Positions 1-18,098 of a stretch of 64,000 nt of DNA are shown here, one piece after another. This stretch comes from Castor canadensis (lineage: Eukaryota; Chordata; Mammalia; Rodentia; Castoridae): positions 16,676,501 to 16,740,500 of the forward strand of contig NC_133401.1 in NCBI RefSeq assembly GCF_047511655.1, in the 5' to 3' direction. How positions within the stretch are numbered: position 1 is the stretch's first letter; every line of letters starts with the position of its first letter. The position numbers and the translations under genes are program-made. Below the pieces are notes generated by a model. The model did no database searches. It had not been told where the DNA came from and was given only the letters and a program-made list of their open reading frames with translations.

Positions 1-322
1 GCCCTAGCAGACACTGCTAATCAACCATCACTTTTTCCCTTGAGCCCAGGCACTACCTCAGGATCTTTCTTAACACAGAGCTCTGTAACAGGTAGCTACA
101 ATCCGTCTGTTCCATCTGGCATATTATGATTTTTTATTTTTTGCCATCCCTGATGTAATGCCAGGCAACTGTGCTTCTTAATTTCCTCTACCAAGAACTC
201 CGAACAAGAAATGGACGTTACCTTTCCCCTATGTCTGGCACCATCACCTCAAAGCCAGCTGCTACCTTGTGGGAGGGAGGCAGTCTCTGAACACATCTCT
301 AAGCCCTGTGTTTCCTTCTCAG
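1..322. other. MEIOSIN intron (partial), no feature seen
   Basis: This stretch precedes the first supported coding exon. It ends in a pyrimidine-rich acceptor (CCTTCTCAG) at 314-322. An open frame runs through it from 211, but that frame crosses the acceptor and carries no recognisable domain, so I treat it as intron. No SINE or simple repeat stands out. Confidence 0.6.
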
Positions 323-3300
323 GGAGCCCACTGGCCTTGGGGCCTCCCCAGATCAATACCTGGCATGAGACAGGCCACCTGAGCGATGTCTTAGGACTCA
401 GCCCTTCCCTTTTCAGCTCCCCAAGCAAAATACTGCCTGAGCAGACCTTGAAGGATGACCGCTACTATCTGACCAAAGGTGAGCTGCCAGGGCACGAGGG
501 GTGCTTAATTTGTTCACAAAACATGGGGTGCCCAACTGCCATGTACTCAGGCCTGTGCAGGGCCTGCTGGATTCCCAGAGGTGAACCTGCCCAGACCCTG
601 CCTCGAGAACCTGCCCAGTGCAGTGGCAGTCACAGGCCGTGTGACAAGGGGAAGGCTCAAGCAAGGAGCCATGTGCTCTATCTCAGGAAGCTGACCTGTG
701 AGCAGAACTTGGACATGACATAGAAGACCCCAAAGAAGCCAGAGAAGGGGACTCCAGCTTTTGGGGACAGTGGGCTGAGGCATGGCTGCGAGAGAAACAT
801 TTTTCTCTAGTTGGCACTCTGTCCCTTCCCAGGTCTCTTTGAAGAAGCATTCTTACAGCCCGAGTCTCCACCTTCTGCTTGCACGCCTGAGGCTCCCCAA
901 GAGAAGGTAGGCTCTGCCTACCCTTCACTGCCTGACTTCCTCAGCAGCCCCCTCCACCTGTCTGTCCATCCATTCCTGCTCCTCCTCATCCTTCCCAGAT
1001 TCATGGTCACCCTTTGAACTCACTGTGGGCCACCAGAGGCCTATGAAAGACCTGCCTAAGTTAACAATTACTCTATGAAGGAGGAGGTCTTGTGGCCTCA
1101 TTTTGTAGACAGGAACCTGAAACCAGAAGAGGGACCCCAAGAATCCTCAGCTAGACTAGAGACCAAAACCAGGGCTGCCCTCCTTCCCAATCCTGGGCTG
1201 ACCTCACTTGCAGAGGCCACTTTGTGACAGAGACAGCTCCAGCTCCAGGCCCAACTGACTGATTCTTCCCCCAGTGTTGCCTTTGTGAGCCTCTGAATTG
1301 GCGGCAGAAAAAGAGGCCATTAGTGGAGCTTTCACGAGCATCAGGCACTCCATGAGGTGCCTGTCCAGCCTGCAAGGCCTGGGAATGACCACGTAGATGA
1401 TTGCCACATCATCACAGCACCTAGTGGCTGGTAAACTGAGGGGCTGAAGAGACTTTACCCCTGCGGGGACTTCAAATTGACATGAATCCAAATTGTACCA
1501 CATTGTCTCAAATGTCCCAGCTGGTGTAGAGATGAGGGAGGGTATCTTTAATCTGAGCTATTCTGAATGCTCATGTATGTTTTAAAAGATCAGTGAGTGT
1601 GGGGGGATGACTCCATACCCCAACTACCTTTCTTCCTCACCATGGTCCAGGATGCACCCTCCCAGGCCCCTGAAGAGCCCCCTGACTCCTACACCCTAGG
1701 CCAGTCCTCTGTCTCACTGGACCACTGCTACCTCTCTCTGAGTGAGAACAGCAAGGCACTATCCAGCCCCAGCTCTGAGGACACTGATACAGAGTCCCTT
1801 TGGACTCAGGAAGAGGTAAGAGTGTCAGCCCTGGCAGGGGATATAGGGAAAGGTGTCTCCTGCTGTAGCTCATCTCTTTCTCTCCTGCTAAGGACACACA
1901 GGCCAACCCCAAAGGCTTGCAGTCTTCCAGTGATGGCGACAATGACTATACCTGGACCCCCACCAGGCAGGCCTCAACCCTGTCCACAGCAGGGAGGAAG
2001 GCCAAGAATATCCGGGCTACCAGGGTTCCCCCGAAGCCCAAGGAGAGCAAGAAAGTCCCCTGCCCTGCCCAGGTGAAGAAGAAGTGTGTCAATGGCTTCA
2101 TCATGTTCTGCAGGATGAACCGGAAGCAGTATATTCGGTGGGTGGGGGGCCTTGGTGCCCTGGGTAGGGCTCTGCTGTTACTCTCTGCACCCCCAGACCA
2201 TGTGGCCTCTCACTGTTGTGAGACTCATTTGCCCCTTCCTGGAACCCACTGCCCCACCCAGCTGCAGTTCTCTGTGTGCAGCAGAACCCACTCAGACTTC
2301 AGGCTTGAGAAAAAAGGACACTGACCAGCTTAGACAGCCTTAAAGAAAGGGGCTGGTGTTGCTTGCCTTCAGGTACAGTTGGTGCTGGGCTGGAAACCAT
2401 CTGCCTGGAATCTTTGTCTCCTTCTCAGGTGTTCTCTTCTGGGCTGGCTTCATTCTCCAGCACGCTGGGTGGTGTTGGGGACTGGTCATCCCCAGGAGGT
2501 CCATGCTCAGTCCCACCTGTCACTCTAGCAGCCTCCTCTCTGAGCTTTCAAGTAAACATTCTTGGGGTTCACTTTGGTAGATCAGGTGCCAGCCAGAACC
2601 AGTCACTGTCAGTCTGAAGCTATGGTCCAGGGAGGTCCCCATGCCACCATGGAGAAGTGTTTCCTCCCAAGAAGATCCAGGTGAAGGATCTGAGGTGTGG
2701 TGGCCTCAGGTCCCTTATATTCTCTTGGAGCATCATGTGCTCCTTTGGGAATGACCAGTTGATGCATCCTTTGACTTTTGATCCATGGAGTGTAACAGAC
2801 ACTTGCCACCAGCAGGATAGGAAACCCAAGACCTCACATGGCACAGCAGAGCTCCAAGAGGGCCAGGGATCCTCATGTGGCCATCCCATTGGCCTCTGCT
2901 CAAGCCAGGGTACCCTGTGGGCCTCTCCTGACCTTTCCTTTCTCCTCCCTGTCCCAGAGCCTGTCCTGGAACTGCGTCCACTGCTGCCACCAAAGAGCTG
3001 GCCCAACTGTGGCGGGTGATGACCCCTCAGGAGCGGAGACCATACTGGTGAGAAGCCCTGTATGGAATGGGGGAGTGGGTCCTGACCCTAATCAACCCTC
3101 CTGCATGCTCAGAACTCCATGGTGTAGCAAACGAGTTGGGAGTTTCCTGGGCTGAGGGATTTGTGACAAATTTTTATGAAAGACTTGGGGGTGACAAAGG
3201 CAGAGAAGTACCACTTTGAAGGGAAAATAGCTTCACTAGGGAATTGGATCCTGTGGCCCTAGGTTTCTTTTGCCTTTTCTGCCAAATGGGAGTTTCTCAG

Positions 3301-3796
3301 AGCATGGTCTTATTTTCCTGTCACTTGGCCTCTTCTGTCCCTCCTCTTCACCTCCATCCCCCAAAACCCTACCTTCTCCACCAACCTAAGGAGCTCCCAC
3401 ATGCCCATTTCCAGACTGGTCCCTGAAGCCCTCGTATGTGTATGTGCAAAGGGCCAGTGGCCAAGTCCTGTCTAGAGATCAGGATTTGGAGGCCCAAGGT
3501 TGGCCCAGTAAGGCTAAATCTCTGACCTTCCCACAGCCCAGGCCTGGTCATTGCTGGGGCCAGAGAATGGGGGGGACAAAGGTGGCGGGAGGAGAGTGAG
3601 GAACTGCGGTCCGGCTCCGTCTGCCCCCAGCATCAAGGCACGCAGGTTCAGCCGGCAGCACAACCGTGTGGTGAAGCAGGACAACTCCAGCAGTGAGGAT
3701 GAGGACTGGGAGACCCCTAAGCCCTTCTACCAGCTGCTGGCCGAGAAGACCCGTGCTTTCCCAGACTCGGCCTTACAGAGAACCCCTCGTCACTAG
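323..3796 (+). CDS. MEIOSIN: MEIOSIN (BHMG1), 3' six coding exons, 5' part outside window
   Basis: Coding exons: 323-478, 833-906, 1651-1815, 1893-2137, 2958-3047, 3631-3796 (TAG stop). All introns are GT-AG, phases agree, and about 298 residues result. The exons at 1893, 2958 and 3631 together encode an HMG box: [17 protein letters not shown], then a Lys/Gln/Leu/Trp helix ([17 protein letters not shown]), then a basic helix ([13 protein letters not shown]). The tail after it is acidic and serine-rich (SSSEDEDWE). The earlier exons are Ser/Pro/Glu-rich and look disordered. MEIOSIN is known as a germ-cell bHLH/HMG-box protein that works with STRA8 to switch on meiotic genes; the bHLH part should lie upstream of the window. 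The assignment rests on the HMG box at the C-terminus and on position next to SIX5. The first exon boundary is the least certain. Confidence 0.85.
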
Positions 3797-4151
3797 TGGG
3801 GGACAGCTCCTCCCAGGCGCTCAGTCCTCCCTCACACTACTCCTGCAGTGCCTGTTTGAAGCCAGGACTCAGGGATGGCAGCTTGTCCCTCCTGGGCCTC
3901 AGCCACTGCTGCTGTTGGTCCCCTGCCCAGCTCCCAGGGGACTGGGGAAGAGGTGTATTTATTGACTCCTGAGGCTGTGTGTCTTCCCTTCTCACAGCCA
4001 GATGAATGAGGGGTAGGCGTGGGTAATGCCCCAGATGAAATGTAGGTGAAGTTCTAGAGCCGGGCTCCCCTCTTCCCACAGCCACAGAATCAAATGGTTT
4101 CATGCCTGTTCATTCTCACCTCAGCCTCCTCCCCATTCTATTTATAGACTA

Positions 4152-4157
4152 TTTATT
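4152..4157 (-). terminator. SIX5: Possible distal SIX5 poly(A) signal
   Basis: A second minus-strand AATAAA lies inside the MEIOSIN 3'UTR. If used, it would extend the SIX5 transcript about 290 bases and deepen the sense-antisense overlap. Usage is not shown by sequence. Confidence 0.3.
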
Positions 4158-4442
4158 GTTTTAATCAAAACAAAGCAAGTAGAATCCTTGTTACCAGCAA
4201 AGGCGTCCAGGGCAGGCTCTCCTGCTTCCTCCGCCCTGGCTGGTCCTTCTGCCCAAATCAGGAGGCCCTGAAGTCCCAGCACCTGTAGTTTAAAAGACCT
4301 CCTTGTCCCCACGTTCTCCAGCCCCAGAGGCCTGACTCCAGACCTCTCCCCTCGGGAAGCTGGCCTTTCTGTCCTCTAGTTCTACTTCGGGCCAGTCGTT
4401 TGATAAGGTAACCCACACCCACTGGTTCTGTCATCTGTTAAC

Positions 4443-4448
4443 TTTATT
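4443..4448 (-). terminator. SIX5: SIX5 poly(A) signal AATAAA (proximal)
   Basis: TTTATT on the plus strand gives AATAAA on the minus strand, about 640 bases past the SIX5 stop. Cleavage would fall near 4415-4433, that is upstream of the MEIOSIN signal, so the transcripts would overlap by roughly 70-100 bases. Confidence 0.65.
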
Positions 4449-4482
4449 TTCATTGAAATGGAAGCGTAACATGTCCTAGAAA

Positions 4483-4488
4483 AATAAA
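4483..4488 (+). terminator. MEIOSIN: MEIOSIN poly(A) signal AATAAA
   Basis: First canonical AATAAA on the plus strand after the stop at 3796. Cleavage would be expected about 10-30 bases later, near 4500-4515. Confidence 0.65.
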
Positions 4489-5085
4489 AATTTAGGGTAC
4501 AAACTAGACACGGGTCAGGGTTGCCCCAGGAATGAGGCAGTCTTTGGTCTGGGGCTGGAGTCCAGGGGAACAAGGGGAGCCCCCCCCACCCCGCCCCCCG
4601 CAGGCCTTCTGGCAAGAAGGGCCAAGGTAGAGAGGGCCTGCCAGTCTCTGGCAGCCTCTGGGCCCAAGGTTATGTCCTCCACCCTCTGGTTCCAGGCAGC
4701 TCTGAGAATACTGAGTATCAGTGGAACTATTAAGTGTTAGGGAGAACAAGGGCTTGGGGCTCGGAAATCCAGCCATTTGGCAGGGTCTTCAACTCGCAGC
4801 TAGTACCAGGTAGAGGAGGGTAAAACCTCTGAGTCAGGACCCCCAAGTCCGCATATGACAAGGTAGAACAGGGAAAGGGCTGTAACAGGAGACCTCCTAT
4901 CTAGAGAAGGGTCAGTGCCCTGGACAGCCAGGTTCCTCCCAGCTCCCCCAGGACTTGGGAGGCTCTGGGCTGTAGGGGTGTAGTGTGTGGGACTGCAGCA
5001 ACTGTTCCTGAAAGTGTCTCTTCTGGGTCCTGTCCCTGTACATTGAGCACCATTGTCCAGAAAGGTGATGAGGCTGGTGGGCCAG

Positions 5086-8000
5086 TCACAGTTCCAAGGG
5101 TTCTTCCACAGGCACCGACTGCAGCTGGGTCAGGACCTTGGCCTCAGCTTCCAGCCCCTCATCAACCTCAGCCCCAGCTGTGGCCCCCAGGAGCAGCCCC
5201 TCAGGATCGGGCAGCCTCAGCACGGTGTGGGGGGCCTGTGCCCCCAACCCCTTTTCCGTGTCTAGCAGCCCCTCTGCTCCTGTGCTCAGTTCCAGCCCTG
5301 CTGGCCAGATAGGCACAGCTGCAGGTGACAGCATAAGACCCTCGGGCGGGGGCGCTGGGAAACTTGGCAGGAGTCCAGTAGAGTCTGGGGAGAAGGGCAG
5401 GCTGGCTGTGGAGGTGGTGACAGGGGCAGGCGGTGGTGGCTGCACAGGGAGTGTGCCTAGGGCATGGGGCTCCGGAAGGGCTGGGCTGGGGGCCACTGGG
5501 AGGGCTCCTTCGGGCACTGAGACGGTGGTTTCTGGTTTCAGAGGCAGGGCCAGGCTGGGGGCCGCAGGCAGGACCTGGGAGACCAGCATGCTGGTGGGGA
5601 AAGTGGCAGTGAGGATGATCTTGCCCTGCTGCACAGCCACCCCTGTGACAATGGGGCTGCCAGACACAGGGTTGGCCAGGAGGAAGTTGCCTGTGGGGAG
5701 AGGAGAGGGTTAGAGCAGAAGCAGACAGCAAAAAAGAGCAGTGAGAGCAAAGCTGTGGAGGGCACACGACAGAGCTCAGCCCCACAGGGTGCAGCAAGTC
5801 TGTGGCTGGAGCCTTGGGGCCTGAGGCCTGGCCCAGAGAGCACAGAATAAGTGGGGATGAGCTGCCCCCTCCCCCAGCACCACCCAGGCCTTAAGGAGGC
5901 AGAAAGGGGTACCTGGGGTGGTGGCAGAGGGAAGCTGTAGGGCAGTCACGCCCACCCCGGAGTTTATCAGGTGAACGTTGGCAGGGCCGGCTGCAGCAGC
6001 CACCTTCATGGGGTTGCCTGGCCCAGCTGCCAACAGCTGTAGGGGCCCCACAGCCTGAGGCAGAGTCACCACCTGGGAGGTGGGCACCACCTGGGGCAGG
6101 TTCAACAGCTGGGAGGTGGGGCCCAGGCTCGTGGGGTACCCAGGGGACGGGGAGAGTGGCACTACCTGGGGGGCAGCCACAGCAGGTACCGATCCTGAGG
6201 GCAGAGGGAAGGTGCCAGCTGGTGGGGGGCCAGGTACCACTTGGGGCAGGGGCCCTGGGACCTCCTCACCAGCCGGTCCGGAAGCAGCCATCTGGGCCCC
6301 TTTCATCTCAGGGGCCTCAGGTTGGGCCTCCTCCAGCCTAACCTCCCCAGTCTGAGGGTCCAAGACCAAGGAGGCCTTGGCCTCACTGGCTCCCTGGGGA
6401 CTGGGCTGTGGTGGAGGGGCACCCCCTCCCCCTGTGAGCAGCAGGGGGCCCAGGCTGGAAGCCTCTCCCAGGGCCAGGCTATTGATGATGACAGGGCTGC
6501 CATTGAGGAGCACTGCTGGGGAACTGCTGGCAGCCAAGAAGCTGCCATTCACCAGGATGGAGGAGGAGGTAGCTCCGGGTGCAGGAGGGGTGGCCCCCGC
6601 TAGGAATATGGAGCTCTGGGCGGGGGCCTCTGCTGCCACAGGGGCCACCCCCCTCTCCAGGTTCTCTGGACTCCGGCTGGACTCGTCCTCTGTAGTGGGG
6701 TTCCCATCAGACTCGCTGGTGGGAGAAAGGGTTGTTAAGTGTGGATCTGAAGGCTGGGTCCCCCCAGGAGCAGAGGCTGACTTCTGCCTCCCCACCTCGG
6801 AGCCCAAGTTTTGGTGGAGAGTGGTTGTAAGACCACCCCAGGACCTCTCTCTGGAAGCCCAGTTGTTGACTGACACCACTCCGGGGAGGCTGAAGCTGGA
6901 GCAAAGGTCCAAAGAGGCTCTGCCTTCACACCGCCTTGACCCCTAGCTGAGCACCCAAACTGCCCCAAGTCCCCTGGGCCGGCAGGCGCGTGGCCTGGAG
7001 AGAGGAGGCAGCCGCCGTGTCCTTCCCCAGGGGCGTCAGAGAAGGAAGCTGGAGAGGCCGGGCGGCCGCACGGGGTGGGAGGGGAAGGGCTTGGGTTACA
7101 GGGAAACCAGAGCCGGGGAGGGTTCACGTTTCACAACAAAGACAGGCGACCGACCACGCTGTTTGCGCCCGGAGGGGGCGTGGGGGTGGGGAAGAGTAAC
7201 GGCCAGGAAAAGGCCCCTGAAAGCGGCCCCTGCCCGGGTGGGGTGGACAAAGGCCCTTCGCCCTTTCTACAGCCCCTCGAGGGTCCCCCATTTCCCGCTG
7301 GCTACCCCCCGCCCTTCCTGTATCCCAAACACAGATGGGTTCGGGATGAAGGAGCCTCCGCCTGCGGGACAGCGATGCCGGGGGCGGGAGGGGCGACGAG
7401 TGCCCGATCAACGGCGCTCGGTCACCGCTCCACGGCTGCCCCGCGCGTCGGCCCCAGCTATGGCCCGGGGAGGGAGGAGGGCGGCTAATAGGACGGGAAA
7501 GCGGGACTTGCGCAGCCCGGCTCCCCTCACCTTTTGCAGGGCGCGCCGCCGCCGATCCCGGTCCGGTCACGCTGTCGCCGGTTCTTGAACCAGTTGCTGA
7601 CCTGCGTGAGCGAGAGGCCGGTGAGCGTGGCCAGGCGGCGCTTTTCGTCCGGCGTTGGGTAGCGGTTGCCGCGGTAGCAGGCCTTGAGCGCGGCGCGGGA
7701 GCGCTCCTTGAAGCAGTACACGGTCTCCTCGCCGTCCCAGATGGTCTTGGGCAGCGGGAACTTCTTGCGTAGCCGGTATTTGTCCACTGCGCCCAGCGCC
7801 CGGCCGCGGGCCCGCTCGGCCTCGTGGTAGCGCGCGCGCAGGTAGAGGTCCTGCAGGAAGGCGTGGTGGGCGGCGGGGAAGGGGCGGCTCTCGAGGAGCC
7901 GGTAGAGCTCGGCGTACTCGCCCCGCTGGAAGGCCACCAGGGCCCGCGCGCGCAGCACCGGGTCGCTGCCACGTAGGCGCTCGGCCGGGGGCAGTGCGCC

Positions 8001-8333
8001 CAGGAAGCGGCTCAAGCGGCCGGCGTGGCCCGCCTGGAGCAGCGCCTCGCAGACACACGCCACCTGCTCGGGCGAGAAGCGGAGGCCCGTGGGCGGCTCG
8101 GCAGCGGCCTCGGGGGGCGATCCGGGGGCACCTGGGGACCCCGAGTCCTCCGCTCCCGCCGCCGCTTCGCCCGCCCCGGCCCCGGCCGCCGCCGCCGCCG
8201 CTGCCTCACCCTCGGCCGCCTGCAAAGTCTGCAGGAGCTGGCGCGCTTCCTCCTCCTCCTCTTCGGCTGCAGCCGCCGCCGCCTCCCCCCCGGCCGCCAG
8301 CCCCGCGCTCGGCTCGGCAGGCAAGGTAGCCAT
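5086..8333 (-). CDS. SIX5: SIX5, SIX-family homeobox transcription factor, complete
   Basis: Three exons: 8333-7531, 6715-5913, 5690-5086; ATG at 8333, TGA at 5086-5088; 736 residues (human about 739). Exon 1 encodes an Ala/Glu-rich N-terminus, then the SIX domain (starts near [17 protein letters not shown]) and the homeodomain, whose recognition helix reads [13 protein letters not shown]. Both lie within residues of about 80-262. Exons 2 and 3 encode a long Pro/Ala/Val-rich region with repeated PQVVP-type motifs, the presumed activation domain, ending VEEPLEL. SIX5 is known as a nuclear DNA-binding factor acting with EYA co-activators and is reduced in DM1. The start was chosen because [11 protein letters not shown] matches the human N-terminus; an open frame continues upstream without support. 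Introns begin GTGAGG and GTACCC and end CAG. Confidence 0.96.
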
Positions 8334-9194
8334 GTTTTGCAACTTTGGGAAGTTCCTCCCTCCTTCTCCGCCTCCCTCGGGCTTCCCCCAGCCCCCTCCC
8401 CCGCCTGTCCCCCTTCTCCGACTCCCCCCACCTTCCGCCCTTCCCGATCTTCTTCTCCACCCCCCCACCCGGAATGCCAGACCCAGCTCTCCACTCGGGT
8501 CTCTGTCCCTGCGTGTGTGTCCGTTCCCCTCCCCGTCTGTCCGTGATTCTCCCTTTGTTTTCCCTCCGCCTCTGGCCGCGCTTTCTGGCTTCCCCCCCCA
8601 CCCTCCCGCGTGTGCCTCTGGCTCAGGGCCTCAGTTTCCCCATCGGGACAACGGAGAAGGTAACGGGCCGTCCAGGAGAGCTAAGGGCGCGAAACCACCT
8701 CCGCCCCAAGACTGAGCTTCTGCGCGCCTCTGTCTCCAGGGTCCTCTGAAGGCCCCCCACGCCCCATCTCGACGCGCGCTCCACCCCTCGGAATTCCCGG
8801 CTCCGCAGGGGGGCGGGTCTGGCAGGGAGGAGGGGCGGGGGAAACGGGATAGAAAGTTTGCAGCAACTTTTCTTGAGCGGATGCGCGTGGCTTGCGCAGG
8901 CGCAGTGCAAGGAGGATGGCCGCGCGGGCTATTAGCTCAGCCCCCTTCTGCTAGATGCTTGGGCAGCACAGCTGGGCCACAGCTGGGCAGAGGGCGGTGC
9001 CTCCGGGTGACACGCCTGCCTTCCCTTATTGGCCAGATGTCTGAGTCCCGCCCCCACCTCGTCCTCCTTCTACCCTCGCTCTGATTTGTCCACTTTGCGT
9101 CCCGCTAGCTCCCCGCCACACCATTGGCCACCTTCACTCGCCCCGATTGGCCCACCGGGCAGCTTTCTCCCTCACGACGCGTACAGAACGGCAG
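8334..9194 (-). promoter_or_regulatory. SIX5: SIX5 upstream region, GC-rich, with inverted CCAAT boxes
   Basis: This interval separates the SIX5 ATG from the DMPK poly(A) site, about 860 bases. It is CpG-rich and TATA-less as far as I can see. Minus-strand CCAAT boxes lie at 9028-9032, 9123-9127 and 9146-9150. No gene or repeat is seen otherwise. SIX5 has no other space for its promoter, which must lie here or within the DMPK 3' end. Confidence 0.6.
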
Positions 9195-9213
9195 CGCGAG
9201 GAGGAGAGGGTCT

Positions 9214-9219
9214 TTTATT
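9214..9219 (-). terminator. DMPK: DMPK poly(A) signal AATAAA
   Basis: The minus strand reads AATAAAAGACCCTC, which closely matches the human DMPK 3' end (AATAAAAGGCCCTC) as I recall it. Cleavage is expected near 9190-9205. Confidence 0.9.
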
Positions 9220-9672
9220 TGCCAGGGCAGGGGGTGGGGTCCTAGGTGGGGACAGACAATAAATACCGAGGAATGTCGAGTCTCAGTGCATCCAAAACGT
9301 GGATTAGGGTGCTGGGGTCCAGGAACCTGTCAGCGGGTCGGGGGACAAGGTCAATAAATATCCAAACCGCCGAGGCGGACGAAGCCAACTGTGGCTCCGG
9401 CAGCAGCGCACGCGAGGGGGGAGGGGCAGGAATCCCCGAAAAAGCGGGGCCCGGCAAAGCAAAAGGCTCCCGACAGAGCTGGCGGAGGCGGCGCGGAACG
9501 TCCCCGTACAGCAGGGGCTCGTGCACGAGGAGCACTCGTGGTGCGCGCGCCGGTGGCGAGAGGGGTGCCATGGAGGGTGCAAATCGGATGGCCGCGCCTG
9601 GCCTGCCGCCTTGTCAGGACGGCAGTGTGCCCATCCTCGTCGGACAGAGGAAAGAAGCGGGCGACTCCCCCG

Positions 9673-9699
9673 CAGCAGCCGCAGCCGCAGCCGCAACAG
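9673..9699 (-). repeat. DMPK: Orthologous position of the DM1 CTG repeat: short, interrupted
   Basis: Nine triplets on the minus strand. Their order is one CTG, one TTG, then CGG and CTG alternating three times, then a final CTG. Five of nine are CTG and the longest pure run is two. The site is fixed by flanking sequence shared with the human 3'UTR. The human locus has an uninterrupted CTG array that expands in myotonic dystrophy 1; this allele cannot be called expanded. Confidence 0.85.
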
Positions 9700-9765
9700 C
9701 GTACCCTGGCCACCGCCCCCTCGAGCCCCGGCCGACTGCCGCGGACCCGGCCTCTCCCTCCCCGG

Positions 9766-9780
9766 CCGCCAGGGGGCGGG
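9766..9780 (+). promoter_or_regulatory. CTCF-like motif beside the triplet run
   Basis: CCGCCAGGGGGCGGG fits the core CTCF consensus (CC-N3-AGGGGGCG). It lies 67 bases from the triplet run, on the stop-codon side. The human DM1 repeat is known to be flanked by CTCF sites that insulate SIX5 regulation, and the human sequence here is nearly identical in memory. Binding itself is inferred. Confidence 0.6.
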
Positions 9781-9884
9781 CCCGGATCACAGGGGGCGGT
9801 GGGAGCGGTGGAAGCGCTCGGGGCCGGGCCTGGGTCGCCCAACCCTCCAAGGGTTCCAAGTGGAGGACAGCTTGGGACTAGGGT

Positions 9885-18098
<8,214 letters not shown>

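Larger units (their letters stand above)
3797..4488 (+). other. MEIOSIN: MEIOSIN 3'UTR
   Basis: Non-coding sequence between the MEIOSIN stop and the first plus-strand AATAAA. It contains no repeat. From 4152 onwards it also holds minus-strand poly(A) signals usable by SIX5, so the two 3' ends are interleaved. Confidence 0.6.
9195..9884 (-). other. DMPK: DMPK 3'UTR
   Basis: About 690 bases between the DMPK stop and poly(A) site. Several blocks match the human 3'UTR from memory: GTGATCCGGGCCCGCCCCCT before the triplet run, GCTTTTTCGGGGAT after it, and two TATTTATTG blocks near the end. It is CpG-rich and is likely also part of the SIX5 regulatory region. Confidence 0.88.
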
